NCBI GenBank assembly: GCA_022825185.1
Contig: JAJDYK010000190.1
Span: 1-5,071, forward strand
Source: Candidatus Latescibacterota bacterium
GTDB taxonomy: Bacteria > Latescibacterota > UBA2968 > UBA8231
Direction of reading: 5' to 3'
DNA length: 5,071 nucleotides
In this document: in pieces, positions 1 to 5,071 of the stretch
Layout: every line of letters starts with the position of its first letter
Numbering within the stretch: the first letter of the stretch is position 1
Program-made: the position numbers and the translations under genes
Notes under the pieces: generated by a model
What the model was told of the DNA's origin: nothing
Seen by the model: the letters and a program-made list of their open reading frames with translations, nothing else
The model's database searches: none

Positions 1-210
1 CCAAGACACGCCGACCAAGGGCTGATTGGCCAAGGCGGAGCTGATAAAAAAAAGAGAGGCGCACAACGCCCCTTTAACTGAGTTCATGGCTAGCTTACTT
101 GTTGAGAAACAAAACGTTAGGGAACCTACTTTGCACGTTAGGACCTGTCAAGAGCAAATTTGCGCGCGCGCGTCGGCTGAAGAAAGCGTCTTGGCGGTGA
201 CCTTTTTGCT
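1..210. other. Leader region upstream of the UbiA gene, no convincing gene
   Basis: This stretch is richer in A and T than the genes that follow. One + strand frame reads seven codons (QDTPTKG) to a TGA at 23-25 and could be the tail of an upstream gene, but so short a piece cannot be assigned. A longer frame from a TTG at 26 runs into the UbiA gene; it has no ribosome binding site and its composition is not protein-like, so I do not call it. I see no hairpin followed by a T run that would end an upstream transcript. The region holds the direct repeats at 114-145 and an alternating purine-pyrimidine tract at 161-173. A promoter for the UbiA gene would be expected here, but no -35/-10 pair is convincing. 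Confidence 0.5.
114..145. repeat. Pair of direct repeats, 21 bp apart
   Basis: The motif acgttagg occurs at 114-121 and again at 135-142. Both copies continue into an ACC, with two extra bases (GA) in the first copy. The start-to-start distance is 21 bp, about two helical turns, so both copies would face the same side of the DNA. That spacing suits a regulator binding upstream of the UbiA gene, but two short matches can also arise by chance. No function is known. Confidence 0.35.
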
Positions 211-1101
211 TTGCTTTTATATGGACTTTTACTCGTACACAAACGGGAACTCTTGTCGCAACTCAGCGCGTTTTTCCTCCTGCCTCGGCCGCTCAACGGC
301 TTGATTACCGCCCTCTCGGTCGGCATTGGCGTTTTGACCGCAGATCAGGCTCCCGCTTGGTCTGTCATTTTGCTCGCCGTTCTTTCTGCCGCGTTAATCA
401 ATGGCGCTGGCAATGCTTTCAACGATTTGATGGACATCGACGTTGATCGCATCAACCGCCCGCTGCGCCCTTTGCCTTCCGGTCGTCTCAGCCCGAATGC
501 GGCTCGGATGGAAAGTTTGCTCCTCGCCCTCGCCGGTTGTGCGCTCGCGTTCTGGCTCAGTCCTTGGCACGGGGCGATTGCCCTAGTCGTTGTCGTCTTA
601 CTCGCCGTCTATAACATCTCCTTGAAACATAGCCTGCTGTGGGGCAATGTGCTCGTCGCTTTTGTCGGGGCCATTGCCTTTCCCTATGGAGCCTTGGCGG
701 CTGGTGATATTGGGCGCTCGTGGATTCCGGCGCTCTTTGCTTTTCTCTTTCACTTGGGGCGGGAAATTGTCAAGGACATCGAGGACGTGGCCGGGGATCA
801 GATCCGCGGCGAGCGCACCTTGCCTCTGTGTTGGGGACGCGTCCAAGCTGCGGTGCTGGCAGCTTTCGTGTACTTGCTGTTGATAGGGTTTACTTGGATG
901 CCGTTTTTCGCGGGCATTTACGGCGCACTCTACGCGCTCGCGTTGCTGCCGCTCCATGTCTTGGTCGGCTACATCCTCTGGCAATTGTATCGCCAGTGCG
1001 CTGTGCTGGCCGACGACCGCCTCGGCCGCTTGCTCAAAGTCGGCATGTTCTTGGGGCTTGTTGCCATTGTCGTCGGCGAGGCCGTCTTTGCTTTGGGCTA
1101 G
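211..1101 (+). CDS. UbiA-family prenyltransferase, (di)geranylgeranylglyceryl-phosphate synthase-like
   Basis: Integral membrane enzyme that should transfer a polyprenyl group from its diphosphate to an acceptor. Seen: the first Mg-diphosphate motif NDLMDIDVD (N71, D72, D75, D79) followed by R80, N82, RP and PSGR up to 92; the second motif REIVKDIEDVAGD (184-196), followed by G200 and TLP at 203-205; and about eight or nine hydrophobic segments across 296 residues, a normal family length. The wording of both motifs resembles the geranylgeranylglycerol-phosphate geranylgeranyltransferase branch more than UbiA or MenA of quinone synthesis. The acceptor is inferred, not shown. The frame opens at 181 and has no ATG near its start. 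TTG 211 has a weak GGTGA 10 nt upstream. TTG 253 is equally plausible, because it puts the conserved RP pair at residues 12-13, as is usual in the family. The stop is 40 nt before the enolase-superfamily gene. Confidence 0.85.
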   Translation: MLLYGLLLVHKRELLSQLSAFFLLPRPLNGLITALSVGIGVLTADQAPAWSVILLAVLSAALINGAGNAFNDLMDIDVDRINRPLRPLPSGRLSPNAARMESLLLALAGCALAFWLSPWHGAIALVVVVLLAVYNISLKHSLLWGNVLVAFVGAIAFPYGALAAGDIGRSWIPALFAFLFHLGREIVKDIEDVAGDQIRGERTLPLCWGRVQAAVLAAFVYLLLIGFTWMPFFAGIYGALYALALLPLHVLVGYILWQLYRQCAVLADDRLGRLLKVGMFLGLVAIVVGEAVFALG

Positions 1102-1109
1102 TCGCGGTC

Positions 1110-1118
1110 TGATATTAT
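1110..1118 (+). promoter_or_regulatory. Candidate extended -10 promoter for the enolase-superfamily gene
   Basis: TGATATTAT reads as an extended -10 element: TG, one base, then TATTAT, which matches TATAAT at five of six positions. The only -35-like hexamer, TTGCTT at 1088-1093 inside the end of the UbiA gene, is 19 bp upstream and weak, so the extended TG would have to compensate. Transcription would start near 1125, giving a leader of about 17 nt that still holds the ribosome binding site. It would let the enolase-hisS-toroid group be transcribed independently of UbiA. Confidence 0.35.
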
Positions 1119-1141
1119 GGAGCTACTAAAGGAGGTTCTCT

Positions 1142-2275
1142 ATGAAAATTACCGATGTCAAAACCTTTCCCATCTGCCACGGATCGCGCAATTACCTTTT
1201 CGTCAAGGTCGAGACCGACGACGGTTTGTACGGCGTCGGCGAGTTTGGCATTACCTGGAAGGAGCAGGCCGGTATTGGAGCCATCGAACACATGAAGCGC
1301 CATATCATCGGCCTAGATCCGCTTAACACCGAGTACATCTGGCAACTGCTGTTCCGCGTCGATTTCTTTCCCGGCGGTCGGATCAATGCGGCTGCTATGT
1401 CGGCCATTGACATTGCGCTGTGGGACATCAAGGGCAAGGCGCTGGGGCAGCCCGTGTACATGCTCTTGGGCGGCAAGATGCGAGAGCGCGTCTTTTGTTA
1501 CACTGGCATCGGCGGCAAGACGCCTGCGGACACGGCTCGCGCGGCTCAGGAACGGGTCGCTGAGGGGTGGAAGTACCTGCGGATGTCGGTCTTTGATCGC
1601 GACGGGATTCTCGAACCGCGCACGGCTGTCCGCGATTCAATTGCTCACTTTGCCGCTGCGCGCGAAGCCGTTGGGCCGGAAATCGAAATCTGCATTGACG
1701 TCCACACTCGTCTCGACCCGCCCGACACCATCCGCCTCGGCCGCCAGCTTGAGGAGTACGATCCCTTCTTCATCGAGGATCCGCTGCGCTGCGAAAACCC
1801 CCAGACCTATCGCCAGGTGCGCCATCACGTGAGTTGTCCGCTGGCCGTTGGCGAGCACTATGCGACCAAGTGGGAATTCCGGCAGATGATCGAAGAGGAG
1901 TTGATGGACTATGCGCGGATTGACTTGTGCATCGTCGGAGGGCTGACTGAGGCGCGCAAAGTAGCCAATTGGTGCGAGACGCACTACATCAAGATCGTCC
2001 CGCACAATCCCCTCGGCCCGGTCTCGGCCGCAGCCTGCGCCCACCTCGACATTGCCTGTGACAATTTCGCCGTGCAGGAAGGCGGCCTCATTGGCCACAC
2101 GGTGATGGAAGATGTCTTTCCGGTGCAATTGCCCTATGAGTCTGGGTGCATCTTACCACCGGAGCTTCCCGGCTTGGGAATAGAATTCAACGATGAAGCG
2201 GCCGAACACTACGAGTTCAAATGGCTCGGCGGCCCGATCCTGCGCCGCGAAGACGGCTCATTCACCAACTGGTAA
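1142..2275 (+). CDS. Enolase-superfamily (MR/MLE-type) enzyme, probable sugar-acid dehydratase
   Basis: Enzymes of this family abstract the proton next to a carboxylate on a Mg-bound acid sugar. Seen: an N-terminal capping domain (about 1-115) with the loop VGEFGITW (32-39); then a (beta/alpha)7-beta barrel with metal ligands D186 (in CIDVH), E212 (in FFIEDP) and E238 (in VGEHY). H188, D261, H288 (in VPHNPLGP) and E313 fit the D-galactonate dehydratase pattern, in which a His two residues after the first metal ligand acts as acid and a His paired with an Asp as base. The racemase KxK motif is missing: the strand reads YLRMS (145-149). That favours dehydration over racemization or lactonization. 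Length 377 is close to E. coli DgoD. The start is firm: AAAGGAGG ends 6 nt before the ATG. The stop is 4 nt before hisS. The substrate is not readable from sequence; galactonate, mannonate or another acid sugar are all possible. Confidence 0.88.
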   Translation: MKITDVKTFPICHGSRNYLFVKVETDDGLYGVGEFGITWKEQAGIGAIEHMKRHIIGLDPLNTEYIWQLLFRVDFFPGGRINAAAMSAIDIALWDIKGKALGQPVYMLLGGKMRERVFCYTGIGGKTPADTARAAQERVAEGWKYLRMSVFDRDGILEPRTAVRDSIAHFAAAREAVGPEIEICIDVHTRLDPPDTIRLGRQLEEYDPFFIEDPLRCENPQTYRQVRHHVSCPLAVGEHYATKWEFRQMIEEELMDYARIDLCIVGGLTEARKVANWCETHYIKIVPHNPLGPVSAAACAHLDIACDNFAVQEGGLIGHTVMEDVFPVQLPYESGCILPPELPGLGIEFNDEAAEHYEFKWLGGPILRREDGSFTNW

Positions 2276-2279
2276 ACCT

Positions 2280-3608
2280 ATGTCTAACAAAAGAGATCTG
2301 ATCCCACCACGAACGCTCAAGGGCTTCCGCGACTTTCCCCCTGCGTTGGCCATGCCGCGCGAGGAACTGATCGACAAGGCCCGCGCGGTTTTCCGCTCCT
2401 ACGGCTTCGCCCCCATCGACACGCCCGCGCTTGAATATAGCGAGATACTCACCGGCAAAGGCGGCGACGAGAGCGACAAGCAGATGTATCGCTTCGCGGA
2501 TCACGGGGGCCGCGACGTGGCGCTGCGCTTTGACCTGACCGTACCTTTTGCCCGCTTTGCTGCCCAGCACATCGGCCAGCTCGGCACCCCCTTCAAGCGC
2601 TACCACATTGGTCCGGTCTGGCGCGGCGAGAACACACAGCACGGCCGCTACCGCGAGTTCTACCAGTGCGACTTTGATACCATCGGCACTGACGCCAATG
2701 CCGCGGATATTGAAACGGTACTCGTCATCCACGACCTGCTCGCGGCTCTGGGCTTTGAGCGCTTTGCTATCCACGTCAACAACCGCCTGATCCTCAACGG
2801 TCTGCTCGAATCGCTCGGTTTGGCCGAGGCGTCGGCAGCTATCCTCCGCGCCCTCGACAAGCTGCAAAAAATTGGCGCGGAAAAGGTCGCTGCTGAGATG
2901 AGCGAGACGGATGCGGTCTCCAGCGAACAGGCCGAGCACATTCTGGCGACGGTGCAGACTACGGGTGCGAATGCCGAGATACTCGACCAGGTCGAACGTT
3001 CCTGCGGCGACAACGACCGCGTCGCCGAGGGGATTGCCAACCTACGCCAACTCGTGGACGCCTTTGAGGGAGCCGGTTTTCCCCGAGATCGCTTGGCGAT
3101 TGACCTGTCCATTGCTCGTGGTCTTGATTACTACACCGGCACTGTCTATGAGACCTTGCTTGGCGATGCGCCGGAGATCGGCTCGATCTGTAGCGGCGGG
3201 CGCTACGACGATTTGGCTGGCCTCTACACCAAGCAGCACCTGCCCGGGGTCGGTGCTTCTCTGGGTTTAGACCGATTGATGGCCGCAATGGAGGGGCTGG
3301 GGCTTTTGCAGGACGCCGCTACATCCGCCGAGGTCTTTATCGTCCAGTTCTCCGCCGAAGCCCTATCGTCCTACATCGCCCTTGCGCGCCGCCTGCGGCA
3401 AGCTGGCCTTCGCACTGAACTGTATCCAGAGGCCAAAGGCATGGGACGGCAGCTCAAATACGCCGACCGCAAGGGCTTTCCCATCGCCCTGATTGGTGGC
3501 CCGGACGAATTGGAGAAGGGCGTCTGGCAGGTGAAGGATATGCGCGATGGATCGAGCACTGACGTGAAAGACGACGAAGTGGTGTCCTACTTGCAGGCGA
3601 AACTGTAA
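2280..3608 (+). CDS. hisS: Histidyl-tRNA synthetase
   Basis: Cytoplasmic class II aminoacyl-tRNA synthetase that charges tRNA-His with histidine using ATP. Seen: motif 1 region KGFRDFPP (14-21); the TVPFAR strand (87-92); motif 2 with RGENTQHGRYREF (115-127); the HisA block ARGLDYYTGTVYE (279-291); the HisB block SICSGGRYDDL (302-312); motif 3 GVGASLGLDRL (323-333); and a C-terminal anticodon-binding domain from about 350. Length 442 is normal. Motif 2 continues as YQCDFDTIG, which resembles eukaryotic/archaeal-type enzymes rather than the HQFG form usual in bacteria. The chosen ATG lies 4 nt after the enolase-gene stop; an in-frame extension to 2193 would overlap that gene and precedes the conserved start. 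There is no Shine-Dalgarno sequence before this ATG, so translation is probably coupled to the upstream gene. Confidence 0.97.
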   Translation: MSNKRDLIPPRTLKGFRDFPPALAMPREELIDKARAVFRSYGFAPIDTPALEYSEILTGKGGDESDKQMYRFADHGGRDVALRFDLTVPFARFAAQHIGQLGTPFKRYHIGPVWRGENTQHGRYREFYQCDFDTIGTDANAADIETVLVIHDLLAALGFERFAIHVNNRLILNGLLESLGLAEASAAILRALDKLQKIGAEKVAAEMSETDAVSSEQAEHILATVQTTGANAEILDQVERSCGDNDRVAEGIANLRQLVDAFEGAGFPRDRLAIDLSIARGLDYYTGTVYETLLGDAPEIGSICSGGRYDDLAGLYTKQHLPGVGASLGLDRLMAAMEGLGLLQDAATSAEVFIVQFSAEALSSYIALARRLRQAGLRTELYPEAKGMGRQLKYADRKGFPIALIGGPDELEKGVWQVKDMRDGSSTDVKDDEVVSYLQAKL

Positions 3609-3635
3609 GCTGCATCCAATCAAAAGAGGAATGCT

Positions 3636-4571
3636 GTGAATATCGGACACTACGGCGTGGCCCCTGCCGCCTCGGTGCTGGATTGGCTTCTTGACTCAGA
3701 CCCCTCCATCCGCTGGCAAGTCCTCCAAGATCTAGTCGACGTCGATAACGTCGCCGCCGAGCGTGCCCGCGTGGCAGATGAGGGATGGGGCCGACGCCTG
3801 CTCGATGAGCAGCGCCCAGACGGGCAGTGGGGCGATGGAGAAGCGCACCCGTTCTGGTGGACGAACCTGTACACCCTCCTCTACCTGCGTGATCTCGGCG
3901 TGGATCCTGAAAGCGATCGCACTCGACACGCGATCGAGCTAGTGCATTCGAGCGTGACTTGGGGCCCGTGGCACGGAGACTCTCCGTTCTTCGAGGGGGA
4001 GGAAGAGCCCTGCATCAACGGGCGCGTCGTGGCGCTCGGCGCCTACTTTGGGAAGCCGAGCCTCCGATTGGTGGACCTTCTGCTGAGCGAGCAACTCGGG
4101 GATGGTGGGTGGAACTGTGAGGCGCCCCGCGGCTCCGTGCGCTCCTCATTCCATACGACGATTTGCGTCTTGGAGGGTTTGCTCGCACACGAGCAGTCCT
4201 TCGGGGAAGACCCGGCCATCACGGAAGCCCGCGAGCGTGGTGAAGAGTATCTGCTAGAGCGGCACCTCCTCCGGCGGCTCTCCACGGGTGGTGTCATCGA
4301 CGAAGGTTGGAGGCGCCTCGCCTTTCCTCCGTTGTGGCACTACGATGTCCTGCGGGGCCTTGAATACGCGGTGACTGCAGGCTTTAAGGACGATCCGCGC
4401 TTGGCAGAAGCCATCGAGACAGTTGAAAGCCGTCAGCTTCCCGATGGACGCTGGCGCCTAGACGTGCGGCACAAGGACACCCTCTACGAGGAGATCGCCG
4501 GTGCTCCCAGAGAACCGAACCGATGGATCACGCTCCGCGCACTCCGCGCACTGAGACGCTTGCGCCAATGA
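3636..4571 (+). CDS. Alpha/alpha-toroid protein, squalene-cyclase/prenyltransferase-beta-like
   Basis: A complete 311-residue protein built of QW-like repeats: QRPDGQWGDG (59-68), QLGDGGWNCE (153-162) and QLPDGRWRLD (267-276), with helical pairs between them. These mark the alpha/alpha-toroid fold shared by terpenoid cyclases and protein prenyltransferase beta subunits. The DxDD acid motif of squalene-hopene cyclase is absent, and the length is about half that of those enzymes, so cyclization of squalene is unlikely. EPC (124-126) and SFHTTIC (171-177) recall the D-x-C and H zinc ligands of farnesyltransferase beta. Similar proteins are usually annotated only as prenyltransferase or squalene cyclase; no function is established that I know of. 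No signal peptide or membrane segment is visible. The start is GTG 3636: GAGGA ends 5 nt before it, and the nearby ATG at 3631 stops after two codons. It follows hisS by 27 nt, so co-transcription is likely. Confidence 0.75.
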   Translation: MNIGHYGVAPAASVLDWLLDSDPSIRWQVLQDLVDVDNVAAERARVADEGWGRRLLDEQRPDGQWGDGEAHPFWWTNLYTLLYLRDLGVDPESDRTRHAIELVHSSVTWGPWHGDSPFFEGEEEPCINGRVVALGAYFGKPSLRLVDLLLSEQLGDGGWNCEAPRGSVRSSFHTTICVLEGLLAHEQSFGEDPAITEARERGEEYLLERHLLRRLSTGGVIDEGWRRLAFPPLWHYDVLRGLEYAVTAGFKDDPRLAEAIETVESRQLPDGRWRLDVRHKDTLYEEIAGAPREPNRWITLRALRALRRLRQ

Positions 4572-4796
4572 AGGGCCCGCAGCGTCCGGCTTCTACGGCT
4601 TCGACATCTTGGAGATGTGGTCCGCCTGCCTAGATTCGAACCTCCCAACGAAAAGTTCGCAATTCGGTACGCCTTGGCCCACCATTATCCTTAAACGCGA
4701 ATCGACCGTTGCGTTTTGCAGGCCGCGCTTCTCGCACGGCTCCAAAGTTTCGAAAGCGCAGTCCGCCATTTCGAGGAAGCGAAACGAGCGGCCAGA
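4572..4796. other. Non-coding gap between the toroid gene and the antitoxin promoter
   Basis: No credible gene on either strand. The only long + frame (TTG at 4609 to TGA at 4800) has no ribosome binding site and no recognisable sequence. Small structures are present: a perfect 6-bp hairpin ACATCT-TGG-AGATGT (4604-4618), a second one AAACGC ... GCGTTT (4693-4698 with 4711-4716) ending in only four Ts, and a tandem CGGCTTC (4587-4593 and 4596-4602). The second hairpin could be a poor terminator for the upstream transcript, but its stem is short and its loop long. On the - strand, 4645-4632 reads GGAGGTTCGAATCT, like a tRNA T-arm, but it does not fold into a tRNA. Confidence 0.55.
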
Positions 4797-4825
4797 TTGA
4801 CGTTAGATTAGATTTGTAGTAATGT
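4797..4825 (+). promoter_or_regulatory. Candidate promoter of the antitoxin gene
   Basis: TTGACG (4797-4802) matches the -35 consensus at four of six positions. At 17 bp it is followed by TAATGT (4820-4825), a modest -10 match. The -10 lies in the centre of the 24-bp palindrome. Sequence between and after the two hexamers is AT-rich, in contrast to the GC-rich genes upstream. The overlap with the palindrome suits an autorepressed toxin-antitoxin promoter; the exact -10 is uncertain. Confidence 0.45.
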
Positions 4826-4835
4826 TCCTACAAAT
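4812..4835. promoter_or_regulatory. Palindromic operator upstream of the antitoxin gene
   Basis: A perfect 8-bp inverted repeat, ATTTGTAG ... CTACAAAT, with an 8-nt centre (TAATGTTC) in which two further pairs also match. It ends 20 nt before the antitoxin ATG and overlaps the candidate -10. Antitoxins of the Phd/YefM family bind palindromes of this kind as dimers and repress their own operon, more strongly together with the toxin. Position, symmetry and neighbouring gene support an operator; binding itself is inferred. Confidence 0.7.
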
Positions 4836-4855
4836 AGAGAAATGGAGGTTTGGCG

Positions 4856-5071
4856 ATGAGAATTACAAGCATTACGAGTAGAGAGTTCAATCGAGATGTT
4901 GGCAAAGCCAAACGGGACGCCGCAACCGGGCCGGTTCTCATTACCGATCGCGGCCGTGCGGCACACGTCTTATTAACCATTGAAGACTATCTCAAGATCA
5001 CTGGCAAGGAAGAAAGCATCGTCGAATTGCTGGCCATGCCAGAAGCCGCTGACATAGATTTTGAGCCGCCG
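4856..5071 (+). CDS. Phd/YefM-family type II antitoxin, 3' end cut by window edge
   Basis: The first 72 codons of an antitoxin; no stop is reached, so the gene runs past the window. Seen: a start typical of the family, MRITSITSREFNRDV (1-15), then a basic helix KAKRDA (17-22), GPVLITDRGRAAHVLLTIEDY (25-45, given as family signature: strand, RGR turn, strand, helix), and the start of an acidic, likely disordered tail (DIDFEPP, 66-72) of the sort that wraps the toxin. Phd-type proteins fold as an N-terminal DNA-binding dimer and neutralize a partner toxin. GGAGG (4844-4848) sits 7 nt before the ATG. The gene has its own promoter candidate and palindromic operator. The toxin should lie just beyond the right edge; a PIN-domain (VapC/FitB-like) nuclease would be a common partner, but none is visible here. 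Confidence 0.88.
   Translation, partial: MRITSITSREFNRDVGKAKRDAATGPVLITDRGRAAHVLLTIEDYLKITGKEESIVELLAMPEAADIDFEPP

Noticed and set aside
26..304. A 92-codon + strand frame at the left edge
   Set aside because: It overlaps the UbiA gene in another frame, begins at TTG without a ribosome binding site, and its sequence does not look like a folded protein.
1637..2128. Long minus-strand frames inside the enolase-superfamily gene and hisS
   Set aside because: They are antisense shadows of GC-rich coding sequence, with no family motifs, while the + strand frames show complete conserved motifs.
2193..2279. N-terminal extension of hisS into the enolase-superfamily gene
   Set aside because: The extra residues overlap the upstream coding region and look nothing like HisRS, while the ATG at 2280 gives a family-typical N-terminus.
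4618..4700. A functional tRNA gene on the minus strand
   Set aside because: Only a T-loop-like stretch and a CCA are present; the acceptor, D and T stems do not pair.
4693..4717. Intrinsic terminator after the toroid gene
   Set aside because: The stem is only about six strong pairs, the loop is 12 nt and only four Ts follow; it is more than 120 nt past the stop codon. It is described under the gap and not called.
4609..4800. A 63-codon + strand frame in the gap after the toroid gene
   Set aside because: It starts at TTG without a ribosome binding site, has no recognisable motif, and its TGA overlaps the candidate -35 of the antitoxin promoter.
1..5071. CRISPR arrays, insertion sequences or rRNA
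   Set aside because: No regularly spaced repeats, transposase motifs, terminal inverted repeats or rRNA-like stretches were seen on either strand.

Overview
The window is compact, moderately GC-rich DNA from a bacterium. Genes are closely spaced, there are Shine-Dalgarno sites, and starts include ATG, GTG and TTG. Four complete genes and one gene cut by the right edge all lie on the + strand. I cannot name the species. An enolase-superfamily sugar-acid dehydratase-like enzyme, a bacterial copy of an archaeal-type UbiA prenyltransferase and a terpenoid-cyclase-fold protein together would fit an uncultured environmental lineage (for example FCB-group, Poribacteria-like or Chloroflexi-like). That placement is a low-confidence inference.

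Layout: 1-210 is AT-richer leader DNA with at most the last codons of an upstream gene; it carries a pair of 21-bp-spaced direct repeats and a short alternating GC tract. 211-1101 is a UbiA-family membrane prenyltransferase, closest by motif to (di)geranylgeranylglyceryl-phosphate synthases. 1142-2275 is a mandelate racemase/muconate lactonizing-type enolase-superfamily enzyme with a very good ribosome binding site and an extended -10 promoter candidate just upstream. 2280-3608 is histidyl-tRNA synthetase (hisS), only 4 nt after the enolase gene and with no ribosome binding site of its own. 3636-4571 is a 311-residue alpha/alpha-toroid protein of the squalene-cyclase/prenyltransferase-beta fold. 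4572-4796 is non-coding. 4856-5071 is the first 72 codons of a Phd/YefM-type antitoxin, preceded by a 24-bp palindrome that overlaps its candidate promoter.

The enolase gene, hisS and the toroid gene probably form one transcript (gaps of 4 and 27 nt), possibly including UbiA (gap 40 nt). No shared pathway is evident. UbiA and the toroid protein both point towards isoprenoid chemistry, but they are separated by unrelated genes. The antitoxin has its own promoter and begins a separate toxin-antitoxin unit whose toxin lies beyond the window.

Nothing here is clearly a new multi-gene system. The two observations most worth following are the toroid protein, which lacks the squalene-cyclase acid motif but shows an E-P-C ... 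F-H-T pattern recalling the zinc site of protein farnesyltransferase beta, and the operator-bearing antitoxin at the right edge.
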